Of a DNA stretch of 64,000 bases, positions 45,701 through 59,207 are shown one piece after another (position 1 is the stretch's first letter; the number at the start of each line of letters is the position of its first letter). Source of the DNA: Xylaria sp. FL1777. Taxonomy: Eukaryota > Ascomycota > Sordariomycetes > Xylariales > Xylariaceae. A program made the position numbers and the translations under genes. The stretch is from positions 1 through 64,000 of the forward strand of contig MU400661.1 of NCBI GenBank assembly GCA_022578965.1, given 5' to 3'. Below the pieces are notes generated by a model that saw only the letters and a list, made by a program, of their open reading frames with translations, had not been told where the DNA came from and ran no database searches.

Positions 45701-48426
45701 AGACACCCGGAGGCTAACAAGTTAAGCGCCCCAAAGACAGCACAAAGCTCAATCCCTGGGGGCGGGCGAAGGCACGCTAAGACGAAATGCGCATAGCCTA
45801 GATCAAACAAGCATATTGCGTGCTTCCATTAATTTACGATGGCCATGGCTAAAGGATTGATGAAGGAACATGGGAAACGAAGGCAGCGTGTGATCCAATT
45901 TCGAAGGAAGGATATTCGGCACTGGACGATTGCCAACTTCAGGTGACTATCAATTGAGCCGCCCCTAGGTCTTTCATGTTCCAAAAAAAAACCCAACTTC
46001 TAAAAAGACGCTTGGGAATAATTAGCTTAATGAAGTAACCCTGCAAACGTTATCACTATTTATGGACAAGTAGCTATGAGATCATAAGTCAATTGAGAAG
46101 ACCGATCAGTGATACTTAACGAGCTTAGATTCCGTTTGACAAGATGTTTTAGTACGGGTGGATGCATTGCTGCCCTAATACTGCGGTTGAACGCCGGTTG
46201 AAGACTCGGTTTCAAGAGTGGGTGAAGTCTATATCTGGCTGGATGTTCTATTGAAAGTAAGATGCTGCGTGAGGTTGCGTATTCGATTCTTCTCGTCATG
46301 TTTTTCCTAGCGAAGGTCCAGACTGCATGTTACCTAGTTGAATAGAATATCCTTTAGCTATAACGTGGAAATCAAACGCTCGCGCAGCGTGGAGTCTGAA
46401 CTGGTAGGGCGATCGGAGGATTCCCGGTATTTATTTTTAGCTCTAGATATACTAGTGTATACCGAGCCATGCCATACTGCCTGCCTACTGTGTACTGTAC
46501 CAGTATATACTGGATATTTTGTGCCTGGTACAGTACGAAAGGGTGGCCCGCGGTGGCTGCAGAGTCGGCAACTAAGATGACGAGATCAATGACCCGAAAG
46601 CTGCACGACATACATAATGAGAATGGTGGCACTCTGACTATTCACCCTGGCCGTCATTGGTACTTGAACATGGTGGCAACGGCAGATTCAATCGTGCGCG
46701 GTTTTGCTGTCTCGACAACAACCCAGCATGTATTTGGACATCTTGCGTGACTTTTGTTGGACACGCCGGTGCCGATAGCCGGGACCTGTCATAGCATAAT
46801 AGGCGAACGAGATACCAAAATAGGATCATGTCCTGCTGGCGCATCGGTTACTGTCTCCTGGAAACGAAGTAATCTAGGGAGAGTTTCGGTACCGCAGAAT
46901 CAAACGACGATGGGCTCATCTCGCCGCATTTCTGCTGCATATAATGCCATATCTCGGTAAAGTCGCTTCGCCTGTTTCGCTGGGATGGTATTAGTAAATA
47001 GGGAGGGAACAGATAGGGAGGAAAGCCTAGATCCAGCACCCCCAGTGTGCAGCTTTCTTCTCGTCGCATTGCATTGCATGAGACGTGCAGGCGCGATCTT
47101 GGCGGGCGGCTGGCACGCAAGCACGTTCACCCGATCTAGATAGACAGTGGACTACCTAGGCTGTACTTAAAGGAGCGGTGGCGGGTGAACAGGGGTCGCC
47201 ATGCGGCTAATACGGTTAATAGTGTGGCGCAGGGTATTTGGTAGGGCAGTTTATTCTCCGATGACAAGCGCTGTTCTAGTCTCGGCGACGACAGAGTGTG
47301 TCTAGACTACCTGGGGTAGTCTAAAACAATTCTGCTGGGGTAGACCCACATTGAAGTCGCCGAACAAAAATATGCCTGGGCAAAAGCTCAGGGAACCACA
47401 TACGAGCCGAAAAGACCTGTGACGACGAGCTTAGCGGTGTGCAGGCTAATTTGCATTTGTGGTGGACTCCATTACCTGGATGGTGAGAAAACAAAGAAAT
47501 TCGGAGCACAGTGGGAGGAATTGTTGATTCAAAAGCCAAAACATGCGATCGTAGTCACGGTATCCGTGTTACGTGCGTATGTGCCTAGTAATTGTATACT
47601 ACACAGTGAAACATGATGCACATGCCGACTAAGTTAGGTAGCTACCTACAAGTCGGTAGTAGGTTCACAGCACCGTAGGTACCCGCTACCTATATTCTGT
47701 AGGTAGATATTAATAAATAGCAGTGCCTGTGCATACATGGTGGAAACATGTCGCAACGGCCACTTTAATGTTTCAGATGATCATCGTCAGCACTTCCTAT
47801 TATGGCTAACTTGGCAAGGTAAGAGATGGTAAAGGTACATACCTCCCTACCTGGTCTGCCAGCTACCTCCTGGATATATACCCAGCTTAAGTCCACTAGG
47901 TCAATACGTTGGATCCAATCTGTATATGGTTATTATTGATACTACCTTATCCGCTTTCTGTACCACATAGTAGTAGCGTATTTACAGCACATCGAGATAC
48001 TAAGGTGGTTTTAATCCTTGAGGTTTTCGTACATACCTACCTACCTATTGACATTTCTCGCGTCCCTACCCGCTACCTACCTTAGTTTCTGAAAATAGCT
48101 TACAAATTTGCCTATTGTCTTTCTTTCTCTGTAATAGCACACGTTGTTATGCTCCACGCCACCTGTGGTTCCAGTCCGCTCTCCTGTGCCTGTCGTGAAT
48201 CATGCACACAGATGTCGTGTACCATTCCGAACCCGGGATTCTTCTTGCATCATGTATTGACGCAATATTACAGTAGTCTAACTCTGCCTCTATAGAGAAC
48301 TTCTCACCGAATTGCAGTGGCTAGCTGCACATTGTTCGTCATCTACTCATCTCGCTCCTAATTCCTCCTCCTTGTCGTCTCGCTCTCAAGTTGACTAAGG
48401 AGTGAGTCCTCTTGACTGTGCATATG

Positions 48427-48482
48427 CAGATTACAGATTACAGACTACAGATTACAGACTACAGACTACAGACTACAGACTA
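48427..48482. repeat. 7-bp tandem repeat CAGAYTA, 8 copies
   Basis: Eight contiguous units of cagatta or cagacta (order T,T,C,T,C,C,C,C at the variable site), followed by partial copies ctacag and aatacag. The mix of two variants shows unit-level duplication. It lies about 1.7 kb upstream of the 50217 gene. Confidence 0.9.
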
Positions 48483-50216
48483 CTACAGAATACAGTATTT
48501 GTGATTCTCTGCAGCTAGCTGAGATGCAGACTGGTTCCTAGTCTGAGGAATAGACAACAAGCACCTATACTTACGCAGTAGTGAGTCCCGTTAGTAGGTA
48601 TCTACTACTAACCTACCTAGGTACATAGCATGTACGGTAGGCACTATTCACTACTACTATTCCTAGTACCTTCGCGTGGTTATGTACCGGTACCCCTTCG
48701 TGGGTTCGCCCAGCCCCGCGTTGTCTTTGCATCTGCTATGATCCTCAGCCACGTTTCTCTCTCCTCTGCTGGACTCATCTCGTATTGGGATCAGTGCAGG
48801 TGAGGTGTGCGCGCCCTAATTTTTCATTTTTAGATAGCTGATTGGCGGCTGTTCTCCTTGACCAACAAGAATGAACGGCCCCGTTGTAGAATACCACCGA
48901 ACACACACAATACGACCAGCTCAGCAACGGTGCACCCAACCAAGCCCATCCAGATCTCAGTTACACCTGGTACCTGTACGGCGAGGTCTGGTCTGTTCAT
49001 GCCACCTCGAGGGGGAGGCCCGGGCAGCACCATTTCCATCTGATGATTTTATTTTGTTCTATTTTTTCATTGCCCATCCATCTTGTCTGCCACCTGACAG
49101 AAGCAGCCTGACCTCAGTGTGCAGCTCTGCCTTACTGAATCCCTACTGCCTACCGAGTAGGCACCTACCTGAACACACACATCTACTGAGGCACCTATAC
49201 TACATACCTACCTACCGTAGGTACTACGTAGATTAGGTAGAGAGGTAGGTAGGATTTCTGTTGTGTTTCTGTTGTGTGTTGTGTCACAGGTTATCCTCTA
49301 CGTCTTATGTGATTTTCTTTTCCCGTGACTTGGTCCCATTGGATTTCTCTAGACGCAACAAACAGTCCCGTCTCTCTGCCATCCTCTCCTCTCTATCGAG
49401 TGTTGTATTTTATCCATTCGTCTCATTCGGTAGGTGATGACAACAGCCCACGAGTGTACCTAATTGTGACAAGTCCATTCGCTACTTCCTCTCACTCATC
49501 GTCCACTCGTCCACTCGCTCACTCGCTCGCCCGCTCATTCGTACATACGCACTCTCTCTGTATCTTTTCACTAGCTCGCTCGCTTAACTCCGGATTCTCT
49601 TTTCCCAACCACGCAGACGACGGGGTGCATTCTCGACCACACCCACCTCGTCCCTCTACAATATTTTAGCTGCCTACCCTTCTGGCAATTGGCTTTTCGG
49701 TCCTTTGCGGGGATGGGATAGTGAGCGGTGGCAACGTACCCCATGCTCTCAGCGGCTCGGATTCGACCACATCTTCGGTCAGCGCTGGATAGCCAACATC
49801 TCGACATCCCCATGATCCATCCTATGATCCCATGATCCCGGCTTCCACCTCTACACGTACAGTCCGGCCGTACGGACGGTAGAGGCTGCCTGTACAGCCA
49901 AGACATTTGGAGTATATCGGGCTATTCTCTTTGTCCCATACCACACAACGCCTAGAGCAAGTTGCCGCCCTGGCTGTTGTCAGATACGACGGTACACTTT
50001 CTGAAAAGTCTTACCTGCACCGCCGATCCAATCCGGAAGCCCTGGCCAAACGGTCACCCGGCCCTGTGTCCGCCAGTTACTGCAGCTCCTCCAACTGCCT
50101 GTTGTCGGCCTATGAGCCGAAATCAGAAAGTCAGTAGCAGAGAAAAACGAGAGCACGGAATATAACAATTATATTGGGAGATCCATCTGCCACCGTTGGA
50201 CGCGTAATCGGCAAAT

Positions 50217-53200
50217 ATGAGCAAAGTACACCAGCCGAGTCCCGGTCCACCAGCGCCGCGCTCGCGATCGGACAGTTTTGTTCGCATGCTGGAGCTGGAG
50301 AAAATGTGCAAGGTATGATACCCCCCCGGCATGTAACCCTACTTCCCGCTTCCAATTTTCGATGACCCATTCCCGTTCCAGAACTACCTCATCCCTACCC
50401 CTACCTTTTTTTGCATCCGGATTCGCCATCGCTGACGGAGGTCTATTTTACCACATATTATAGATGAAGCGCATCCTACGAGATCATGGCTCTCCCACCT
50501 CGACAAGCAACACGCCAAGGGCTAGTTTCCCCCCAGTTATTGCAAATCCCCCCGCCCCTCGGTCTCGGCGTGCGAGCGATTATCCTCCGCTCTCCCACCA
50601 GACCCAGATAATGAAAGCTGTCCGTCGCAGCGCTGCCCTGCCGTCACTTTCTCTGTCCGTCCCGCCGTCGCCAGCCCAGGCGATGATGAGATCGGAGGGA
50701 TCCGTCGAAGAGTTCTCACTCGTAGAGGAGCGCACCAAGACAGTGACCTTCTCAGAGCCCGAGAACGAGGAACTCTCCGACGATTCCTCTATCTGCCAGT
50801 CTCCCAGCTGGGAGCAGTACGGCCAGAACAAGAAAAAGAAAAAGAAACCGCAGAAGAAGCCAGCTGACCAGAAGAGCACGAAAGAGAAAGAAGACGTCGC
50901 GCTCAAAAGAAAAAGTAACCGCTTAAGCAAGCCTCCCCCAAACAATCCATTCACGGCAAGACCGCTAACGGCATCGGCTCGCTCAATTTCAGCTCCTGAC
51001 TTGGGCACTTCTGTACAATCAAACAAAATGCTTTCATCCTCTTTGACAGCAGAAGCGCAGTGTGCGTTGAGCAAGCACCAACCCACAGGAGCCGAGCCAG
51101 GCTCAATAGGGAAAGATAAAAGAAAAAGTAAAGGGTTTCTTTCTGGTTTCAGACTACAACACGGAAATGTAGCGGGCGTGCAGAAGCTCGTGGAAGCGCG
51201 GAAAGGCGCTGAGAAGGGTCCCGACAAGAGAACAGATGAAGATGAACCTTTGCGTAGTATCCAATACGAGACTATCCCTGTGCAGCAGCCCAATATCTCC
51301 AAGTCGAGGAAGCCACCGTCGATCAGATCAGTAATCTCGACTTCGGATCATTCCCACTCCTCCCAGGAGAAATGGACTTCAGGGGCACGTACACCCACAG
51401 GCTCAGGGCATGTTCGCTCGCAATCTTTACTTTCATCGACATTGAATAAGCTTAGGGGTCCGTCGTACCTCTATCACCAACCTCCCGGAGACGGCTCCTC
51501 CAGCGACCCGTCGAGGCATTTAGACAGCTTGCAAGATGTCGGTGCCAAGCATGGTAACCCGGTTGACGCGTCTAATGACCGAACGGGAAAGACACTGGAA
51601 GAGAGAAGCCTTGATAATGAGCATCCTCAACAACTGTTTGATTTCGCTTTCCCGCCAAAGCATATGAGGGTGAATACGGAACCTGGGCCGGAGATTGCTC
51701 CTCGTGGGCGTCAACCTCGGCTTCGTAAGGTCGAGATTCAATCACCCGAACTCGAGAAAGAGATCCCTGTATTACGACCTTCCAGTAGCCGACGCGTGCA
51801 AATCAAAGTCCCCCAGGTTTCGACTCGGGATGCTGTAATGGCCATGGTCGCGGCTCAGGAAAGGCAGTCTCAAGCGGCACACACATCTCAGCAAACGAGA
51901 TCAAATATCGCCACCAGCAACCTAGTGCTGGATACACCGAAAGATTATCAGAGTCGAGGGGGAAAGGTTGATGTAATGCCCACCAATGTTCGGAATTACA
52001 AGGATGAACTTGATAGGCCTCGAAATACACATGCCACGGCTATAAAAACGTCCAGTACCGACAGGTTGGGCGAGAGACAGGGGAAGCTGGCCGCGACCGC
52101 TAACCGAAACTATAGACTGGATATAGGTAATGGGCATATTCCAGAGGATGACCAGATTTCTGTCGACACATATGCATCCACAATCCGTCCAACATCCCAT
52201 CAAAATCTTTCTAGTTTGGACAGCGTAGAGCCTCACGTTCATGTTATGGCATCTGAAAAACTTGAAGTGCGGCAGGAAACAGTTGCTGATAAATCTGTTG
52301 GCGATCTTATCACATTCGACAGAGATGTACCAGATGCCTTACAGCAACCATTGCAGCCACATCGAGAGGTGGACTATTTTGCATCTTTCAGCGAGTCCTA
52401 TCTACCCGAAATGGTCAACCTAAGGTCGCCCAGTGACAGCAAACTTCCGTCTCCACAAATTCCGTTTTCCGAGGAGTCAGATGAGGATGATGGGCATGAC
52501 ATCCTCCATAACCATTTCGGAAATAGCCACACTAAGAAAAGGGTCATTGCAAATGAAGGAGAGGACAAGGCTGCTGGCGCAGTTAATTTATATCCAAAGG
52601 AAACTAGCAGAGCGTCGAATGAGAAGAAGCTGAAGAATTCTCCCCCGACCTCTACTCATCACTCCGATCGCGAAGTGCCCGCATTCGAACGCCTTGGCCT
52701 ATCATCTAAGGCCGCGAAGATCCTAGTAGGAGCTGAGATGGTGAGCACAAACACAACCCATTTACAACAAACCGATCCGAGCCGCACGACTTCTGAAAGA
52801 TCTTCCTCTTCGACTTGCGATGATTCGCCGCCATCACCATCATCTGCCACCACACCGGATAGTTCACGACCACAATCACGAAAAGGAATAGCAACGTATC
52901 AGTCGGAACCTTCACAAACTACACTGTCGGAATCCGTACAACATACTGACAGTGAGGCATCTCGCATAAATTTCCGGGGTCCGCTCGGTGACCGTGATTG
53001 GAGTGAAGGAGCTTCAACACTGGGACCTAAGCAACAGCCGGTACCTACGCTGGGTAGAGCCGGAGGTGTGCTGAATAGCCCATCTCTTACTGCCACGCCG
53101 ACGTTAGTGAGCTTCGCCGACGTTCTCAGGCAAGAATTAGATGATGAAGATGAGCTGGATGCTCGCCAACAACACCCTGCCCCCCAAATTCCACCACGGG

Positions 53201-53790
53201 CGCAATCCGCCCTAGATCTCCGTTCTACCACGAAGCCCATGCCTCAATCCTTGAGACCACGACTGCATCTGAAACCAAACGAGGTAACCTCTTCAGTTAG
53301 TCTTCCTAGCTCACCACCACCAGATCTCAATGAAATACCTCGGAAGTCGGCTTTGAAGATATCGCGAAATAATAGTTCGAGCGGTCCCGGATCATCGACT
53401 GGTATCTCCGTGGGTGCAGCATATCTACAGGAAGCACGGAAAGCTGCCCCTGTTGCCACGGCGTCCTCATCGAGGGCCTTGCGACCCCATTTTTCGCAGA
53501 AGATTTCATCCGGGAGCATCAAAAGTGTCGTATCGGTGGGGAGTCGAGCAGAGCCGCTTGCCAAGATGCTTGTAGAGTGTTGCAACTGCCATTTTTTCCA
53601 CGACATGCCGTCGCGGGTATACGAGTGCATGGCCAAGCCAGATTCAGTTGTGGAAGACAAATCGTTGGGGGTTTCTGCCGCCATCACCACGATGGTCAGG
53701 TGCCCGTGGTGTGCACATGGTATGACTACCCAATGCTGTTCTGGATACGCGGCAGTAGTTTATCTCAAGGAAAAACTCCACGGAAAGTAA
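50217..53790 (+). CDS. Large disordered fungal protein with C-terminal zinc-ribbon-like domain
   Basis: Exons 50217-50312 and 50464-53790 (151-bp intron, donor GTATGA, acceptor TATAG, phase 0) give 1140 residues. If translation starts in the second exon instead, the length is 1108. Most of the protein is low-complexity, rich in Ser, Pro, Gln and charge, with a Lys cluster (KKKKKKPQKKP) near 150. The last 73 residues differ: an ordered domain with CxxC at 1071-1074 (within CCNC), a Cys in RVYECM, a second CxxC at 1112-1115 (CPWC), then CC and a Tyr- and Lys-rich end. The two knuckles, 38 residues apart, suggest zinc binding. I recognise this as a conserved fungal tail but know no function. It could be a scaffold or regulator. 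The upstream non-coding region is unusually long. Confidence 0.85.
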
Positions 53791-54773
53791 AGCCCAACCG
53801 GCTCTGGGAATGCCGAGTTGCATAACTGATGGGCAGGGTTCATACTAATCAATCAGTCTTTTTCTTCTTCTTTTCCTTTGTCGACTCACCATACCGGAAA
53901 CTAGGCATGCTTACACCTACATATCCCCTAACTTCAACAGCCATTAGCTTGTTCATAGGAATTGCTGTCGTTTCCGTACATGGACCATTGGAGATCTGGG
54001 ACAGGACTTTAAACCCCACCTACACAAACGTGTAAAGTTATACTTTGATGCTCAAACGTTATTCTTGACTTCGAAGACAACAGTGAAAAATGCCCGGGAG
54101 GGCAAGGACATGTGTATAGCAGAAACGAACCAGAATGTTAGGTCAGAGACCACTCGACCTGGCAATTTACCGTCGGTCGTTTAACGTCTTGATTGGATGG
54201 AATGCGATGAATTAATGTTGTATCATAGCATAGGTACATGTAGCATTACCGGATAATAGATCAGTTCTACGACCTATCTAGAATGTCCAGATAGTACTAA
54301 GTAACCGAACCTGAGCCATGCCGCTCTTAGCCTGAGCCTGGCCGGAGCCGCGCCTGAGCAAGACGCGCTTCTTCATAACGCAAGATGAACAAGATTGCAT
54401 AATCTCCAAAAAGAAAATAAGACTCCGACCGTTTGATTCTAAAACGGTTTTTTTTTCAATCTTAGCGAGTAACTTGAGAGTCGCACTATAAACTCAGGAG
54501 ACCAAGTGCACTGCAAGCTTATAAAACTATGCGCGTTTAGATACTATGCCGCTTGAGTGGGTAGAACAAGGTTCAAACTTGAATCGCATAAAGTTACGTT
54601 GAATGACGGCGGGAGTGTTTAAATCTGGCCTGTTTCCTGTCATACTGCACATCTGATGGCTGCTGAATTTCATTCCTGTTCACATTCGCACACGCGTACA
54701 TCTTGAATTTTCCAACTCATAGTCCTACATCGCTCCATTACCGAAATTATCACCACTCTCAGCCCATCACACC
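53791..54773. other. Intergenic, no gene
   Basis: About 980 bp. A tRNA-like fragment near 54550-54590 (gagtgggtagaacaaggttcaaac) does not fold as a tRNA. An imperfect gcctgagc-type repeat occurs near 54310-54360. Confidence 0.5.
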
Positions 54774-56436
54774 ATGTTTTCAACATCACTTGGCAAGAGG
54801 CAATGGGATTCAACATGGGATGGCTTGCCCCGAGAAATCCGGCTTCTTATCTTAGAAGCCCTGATGCAAAACGGTTGCACACTGGCTCGCTTGGCCACAG
54901 TGTCTCGAGAGTGGCAAACAGATCTCGAGCGATATAACTTCGCTCGAATCAAGCTCACACCATCGCGCCTCGTTAATTTTAGTTCGATGATTTATCGCAA
55001 TCGGGCTCTCGTTCGCTATATCTGGTTCTGCTTAGAGCTTGATGACTATGATTGCACTGGATGCGCACCTGTCCGTGAAGGGTTGTCAACTGTGGAGTGG
55101 GACGAGATATTTGCTATCAGCAATACAAACAAGGGGTCTATTCCCACAGCATTCCAGAATTTATTCTCGGTTCTCAGCACGTGGGATCCTAATAGCGAGT
55201 TAATACTCGATATTAGTATCTACTCGCCCAGTGATTCAAAACATTGGTTCAAATATCTGACCTTTGTGCCCGATACCACCTCAGATATGCTAGGTGGCTG
55301 TGGTATAAAGCAGACGATATTAGACAAAGTCTATGATGATCCTCAACATGGCTGGGTTGCTGGTTTTCGACATTCCGCTCCGCCTATGGTGGCTATTTCC
55401 AAGGTTTTCCATTCAGTTATGGGGGAGGGACCGTTTGATAGTGAGGAGTCAGAGTACCAATGGTGGGATCAGCTTCCACCGGTCCCGGCGGTAACCAGTT
55501 TACTTCTCCGGCAACAGAACCGCCGGAGATGGAAGCCCGGCGCACTTGCACATATGTTTGCCCGTTTCCCCAGGCTCCAGGAAGTCCACTACGAACCCTG
55601 GAGGGAATGGGACTGTATGCAGAGATTTACAGACAGAAGTAAGCATGGCTGCATACCTGCCTAAGTTGCTGGCTCTTATTTCTACAGGTCCTCTTTTGCT
55701 AATAATCTGTATCTGTTATCTAGATTTTCTATATCTTTTCAACTCGATCCCACGTTTTAATACCAATCTAAAGACACTTGTGGTCTTTGAGAACTTTAAT
55801 CAACAGTACCCGACTACTATGCAGCGATTTATGTTTGGGGAGGAATTGGCCAGATGCGACAGTATTCGTAACCCATCTCCAGCAATTAGCCGGATGGTCG
55901 CGCTCGCCAGTCTCAAGCTTGAGCACCTCGCAGCATCCTTTATCGTAGATGCTAGCCATTTCTTCGAGATAGAACCCTCTTGGGAATGGCCAAACCTAAC
56001 CTCGCTTGTGATTACTTCAAAATTACTTGCGCCTAACGAAAATTCGGTCACAATTGGGTCTATGCTTCAGACAGCAGCAGCAGCAGCCATGAAGATGCCA
56101 CAACTGGAAACAATGGAAATTTGGAACGGACAAAAGGGCTTGGCGGCGCTCTTCAAGTATCATGCATTCCGCAATATACAGCAGGCTATAATTACATGGA
56201 GAGGCACGTGGGAATTGACCATGGAACCATCTACAATCAAGGCTTGGGAAGCCGTTGTAAATCAGTATGGCGGTTGGAGGCTCGATCTGGTTCAGGAACG
56301 GCTGGACAAAGCTGCTATCAAGTCTCACGGTGATGCAATTTACTACCTAATGCTTTCAAAGCAGGTCATTCGGCCCATCTCGTTGCAGCAGATCCAGATA
56401 GAACAAAAAGCTCTGGAGGGCGTGCGGACCGTATAA
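54774..56436 (+). CDS. F-box protein with DUF6546-like C terminus
   Basis: Exons 54774-55638 and 55724-56436 (85-bp intron, donor GTAAGC, acceptor TCTAG, phase 1) give 525 residues. The N terminus LPREIRLLILEALMQNGCTLARLATVSREWQ, from residue 18, is a fungal F-box. The C-terminal half, with LASLKLEHLAASFIVDASHF, WEWPNLTSLVITSKLL and AAAAAMKMPQLETMEIW, matches the long region found in fungal F-box proteins named DUF6546; I recall this from family knowledge and cannot verify it. F-box proteins recruit substrates to SCF ubiquitin ligases through Skp1. The substrate is unknown. Such proteins form large, lineage-variable families. The gene looks intact. Confidence 0.82.
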
Positions 56437-57403
56437 TACCCGAATACTGTACTAGTCTACAGTCTAAACCTGTATTGTATTGGTCAAGATCGTTACTACA
56501 TAGTACGAGACCCATGGCTATGCTAGTCTAATAATTGTACCGGTCCAAATAACATACTGGTCCAAATATTTACTAGTGTACCTACCTATATATACTAGAT
56601 AGTCTATGGTCTAAGCTTTACTTCTTTTAATGTAAGTATTATTGTTGACGGATATTGTTATTGACGGACTTTTAACGCTAATTGTTAACTGTGGGAGTCT
56701 GTACATTAGTGGCCGTTTCGTCAATAGTTAGAGCTGAGGTGAACCTGAGCAAAAGCGGCGTGCGCTAAGCCTGATTTGTAAGAGGTGGAAAAACCTAGAA
56801 CCCCACAGTTACAGGGATACTTGCAGGGAACAAAGCTGCTTTTAGCTCCAGATGTCCTGTGCAGCAAAGCTTCCGCTCCGCCCTCGACGTAATTAATGCA
56901 CCTGTCTATTTACACTAGCTGCTGCAATCCAGCACATGCACAAGACCTCCCACGATACACCTAATGATGACGATAATCCAATTATGGTCCAATTGATATC
57001 AGAAGGGAAGCGTAAATCTGGCTGCTCTTTACCAAACTGTATTAGCCCACCTTTTAATACCTCCTTATCTGCGTGTTGACTTAGCGTGCACAGCAATCCA
57101 AACAGCACCGAGGCTTAACAGACAAACTGCGCCCAGTCACACAGTTATACATCTTAGCACCTCTAGCCAACGTCATACCGCTGGAATCTAACAAGAATAG
57201 CGCGAATACGAAATCGTGTCTACAGGTCTTTTCTCTTAGGATCCCACGGGCTCCTTTGCCTCTCTAGCAAGGACCGGGGGGATCTCGCGACGTAAACAGT
57301 AACCAAGCCTAGATCTCGGTGCCAAACCGGAGGTCTACTGTTACCGTTATAACCTTCCTAGCGTGGATTTCTGCTGGGAATAGGCTCGTATAATCAGCTG
57401 CTC
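56437..57403. other. Intergenic, no gene
   Basis: About 970 bp. AT-leaning with a cctacctatatatactag motif near 56580. No coding frame or RNA gene recognised. Confidence 0.5.
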
Positions 57404-59207
57404 ATGGCATCCAGGGGCGATTCAGCGCGCGGGCCGCCGACGAGATCCCCAATGCGCTTCATATCGGTGGATAATGTCCTCCAATACGCCTCGGAGATCC
57501 CCTCAGGCCAGCCCCGCATACCCCCTCCGCGAGGACCTCGAAGCATTGCCGGCGTTCGCCGCGCGAGCGGGGGAGGTTTGCCAAACCTCGCATCGCGCAC
57601 CGGACAGCAGAACATGCCTTCTAGGACCACGCGAATAAGCGAAAAACTGGTGCTGCTGCCCGAAACCCCCGACGAACTCGAAAACGACGAGGATGAGGAG
57701 AGGATACAAGTGGAAGACGAAGGAAGACCCTTGAAGGATGAAGAACGCGATGTGCTGCGGAAAAGAGGCGGTCTCCGGGGAAAGAGCTACGCCGAACGTC
57801 TTCCCAAGTTTGAACGGGCCGAGAAACTCGCGCGGTTGACTGCTTATTGCACGGCACAGTCCTACAAGATGAAGTCGACCTCTGAGTTCCTGCGCAAGAA
57901 ACACGATGCCAAGACAAAACTCTATGACGACTGTCTCTATACTGTCTATCACACTCCCCTGCTTCCTGGCGTTGACGGTTACCGCGTACGAAGTCGGCCC
58001 ATACTCAAGACCCCCGGAACGGGAAAGACCGTGCTCGACCTCGAAATAGAGAGAAGCGAACAACGAGATGAGCATATGGGATACTACGACGAATACGGGT
58101 ACGGCGAGCAAGCGACAAGCCCCAGTAATGGGGATAATAATCATCGCCAATATCCAGACCAAGCAGGGACGACTAACAATAGCCACAAGGATGGCGGCCA
58201 TGTTAAGCCTGTCAATAGGTTTGCTCCTGATGCTAAGCAATTTGCCGAGATGTTTGTCTTCTCCTACGGCGTCGTTGTCTTCTGGAATTTCACGGAGCAA
58301 CAAGAGAAGGCTATTCTGGCTGATATCACTTTTGCCGAAAGTGAGACCGGGGTATCTCTCGTCACGCGCCCTCTTGAGCAGAGTGACTTCGAAACTGAAG
58401 AGTTCCACTTTGAATACAACGATGATGTCAAGCGTCCACGTATCTTCAATGACATGATTACTCTGTTGCCGAGATCCGATCACATGGTTCGACTCACCAT
58501 CAGCCATGCCATAGCACAGAGTACAAAGCTTTGCTTCTTTGAGGAGCGCATGTCCGAAACTCTGACCGATGCCCAAGATGTGCCGAAGCGGCTCGCTTTA
58601 ACCGGTCAGTTGAACATGACGAGAACAGAGATCGTCAAGATCCTCGGACGCTTGTTCAAGAGTCGCGTTGAGATCAATCTTTGTACGTAAAAGACTCACA
58701 TTCCAGGAAGTCTTTATTGTCGATCTAATTTCTTCTAACATATGTGCAGCGTCGAATATTCTTGATGTCCCCAACTTCTTCTGGGACGCTGAGCCCACAC
58801 TGCATCCCCTGTATGTCGCCATTCGCGACTATCTTGAAATCGACCCACGCACAAAGGTGCTCAATGAGCGATGCCGCGTTTTCCTCGACCTTGCCGAGAT
58901 ACTCTCCGACTCAGTTGCTGACTCGAAAATGAGTGCGATCACATGGATCATCATCATTCTCATTATTGTCAGCATCCTAGTCACGGTCACCGAGGTTGTC
59001 CTGCGATTTACGATATTATCTAAGGAAAGAGGTAATAATAGCGAGGGTACCATCTCTCCCGGCAAAACGGATGGATTACCATCTATCCTGGCTCGCTCAA
59101 ACTATACGTTAGACGAATTGAGGTCATGGGGAGCCAGCTTAGGTGAGCATGAACGAGTAGCAATCTGCGGCGCTGACTTCATTGGTACCACCTATGCGGG
59201 CATTTGA
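57404..59207 (+). CDS. DUF155 family protein, Rmd8/Sif2-like
   Basis: Exons 57404-58682 and 58750-59207 (67-bp intron, donor GTACGT, acceptor GCAG, phase 1) give 578 residues. The first 110 residues are disordered, with an acidic stretch. The DUF155 domain runs from about RLTAYCTAQSYK to the end, with FVFSYGVVVFWNF, ITLLPRSDHMVRLTISHAIAQS, TRTEIVKILGRLFKSRVEINL and NFFWDAEPTLHPLYVAIRDYLEID. One C-terminal membrane span (SAITWIIIILIIVSILVTVT) is followed by a tail. Yeast relatives are Rmd1 and Rmd8, needed for meiotic division, and S. pombe Sif2 and Sif3, Sad1-interacting factors. Orientation and membrane (ER or nuclear envelope) are inferred from relatives. Length is normal for filamentous fungi. 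Confidence 0.9.

Larger units (their letters stand above)
41594..50216. other. 8.6-kb stretch without a supportable gene
   Basis: Many short frames (for example 44167-44520, 45467-45796, 46469-46750) but none with domain content, plausible splice joins or conserved-looking segments. It holds a (GT)13 run, a 7-bp tandem repeat at 48427-48482 and many ACCTA/TAGGT motifs (44925-44960, 45040, 47630-47710, 48030-48080, 48590-48640, 49140-49250). The last 900 bp are pyrimidine-rich with ctcgctcactcg-like runs and probably form the promoter and 5' UTR of the next gene. Long upstream regions are common for regulated fungal genes; non-coding RNAs or decayed genes cannot be excluded. Confidence 0.5.

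Noticed and set aside
45467..45796. 109-residue frame in the gene-poor interval
   Set aside because: No domain, poor composition and no splice context; similar frames occur by chance throughout the interval.
57503..58576. 357-residue open frame on the minus strand
   Set aside because: Antisense to the DUF155 gene, whose frame carries the conserved domain. No recognisable content of its own.
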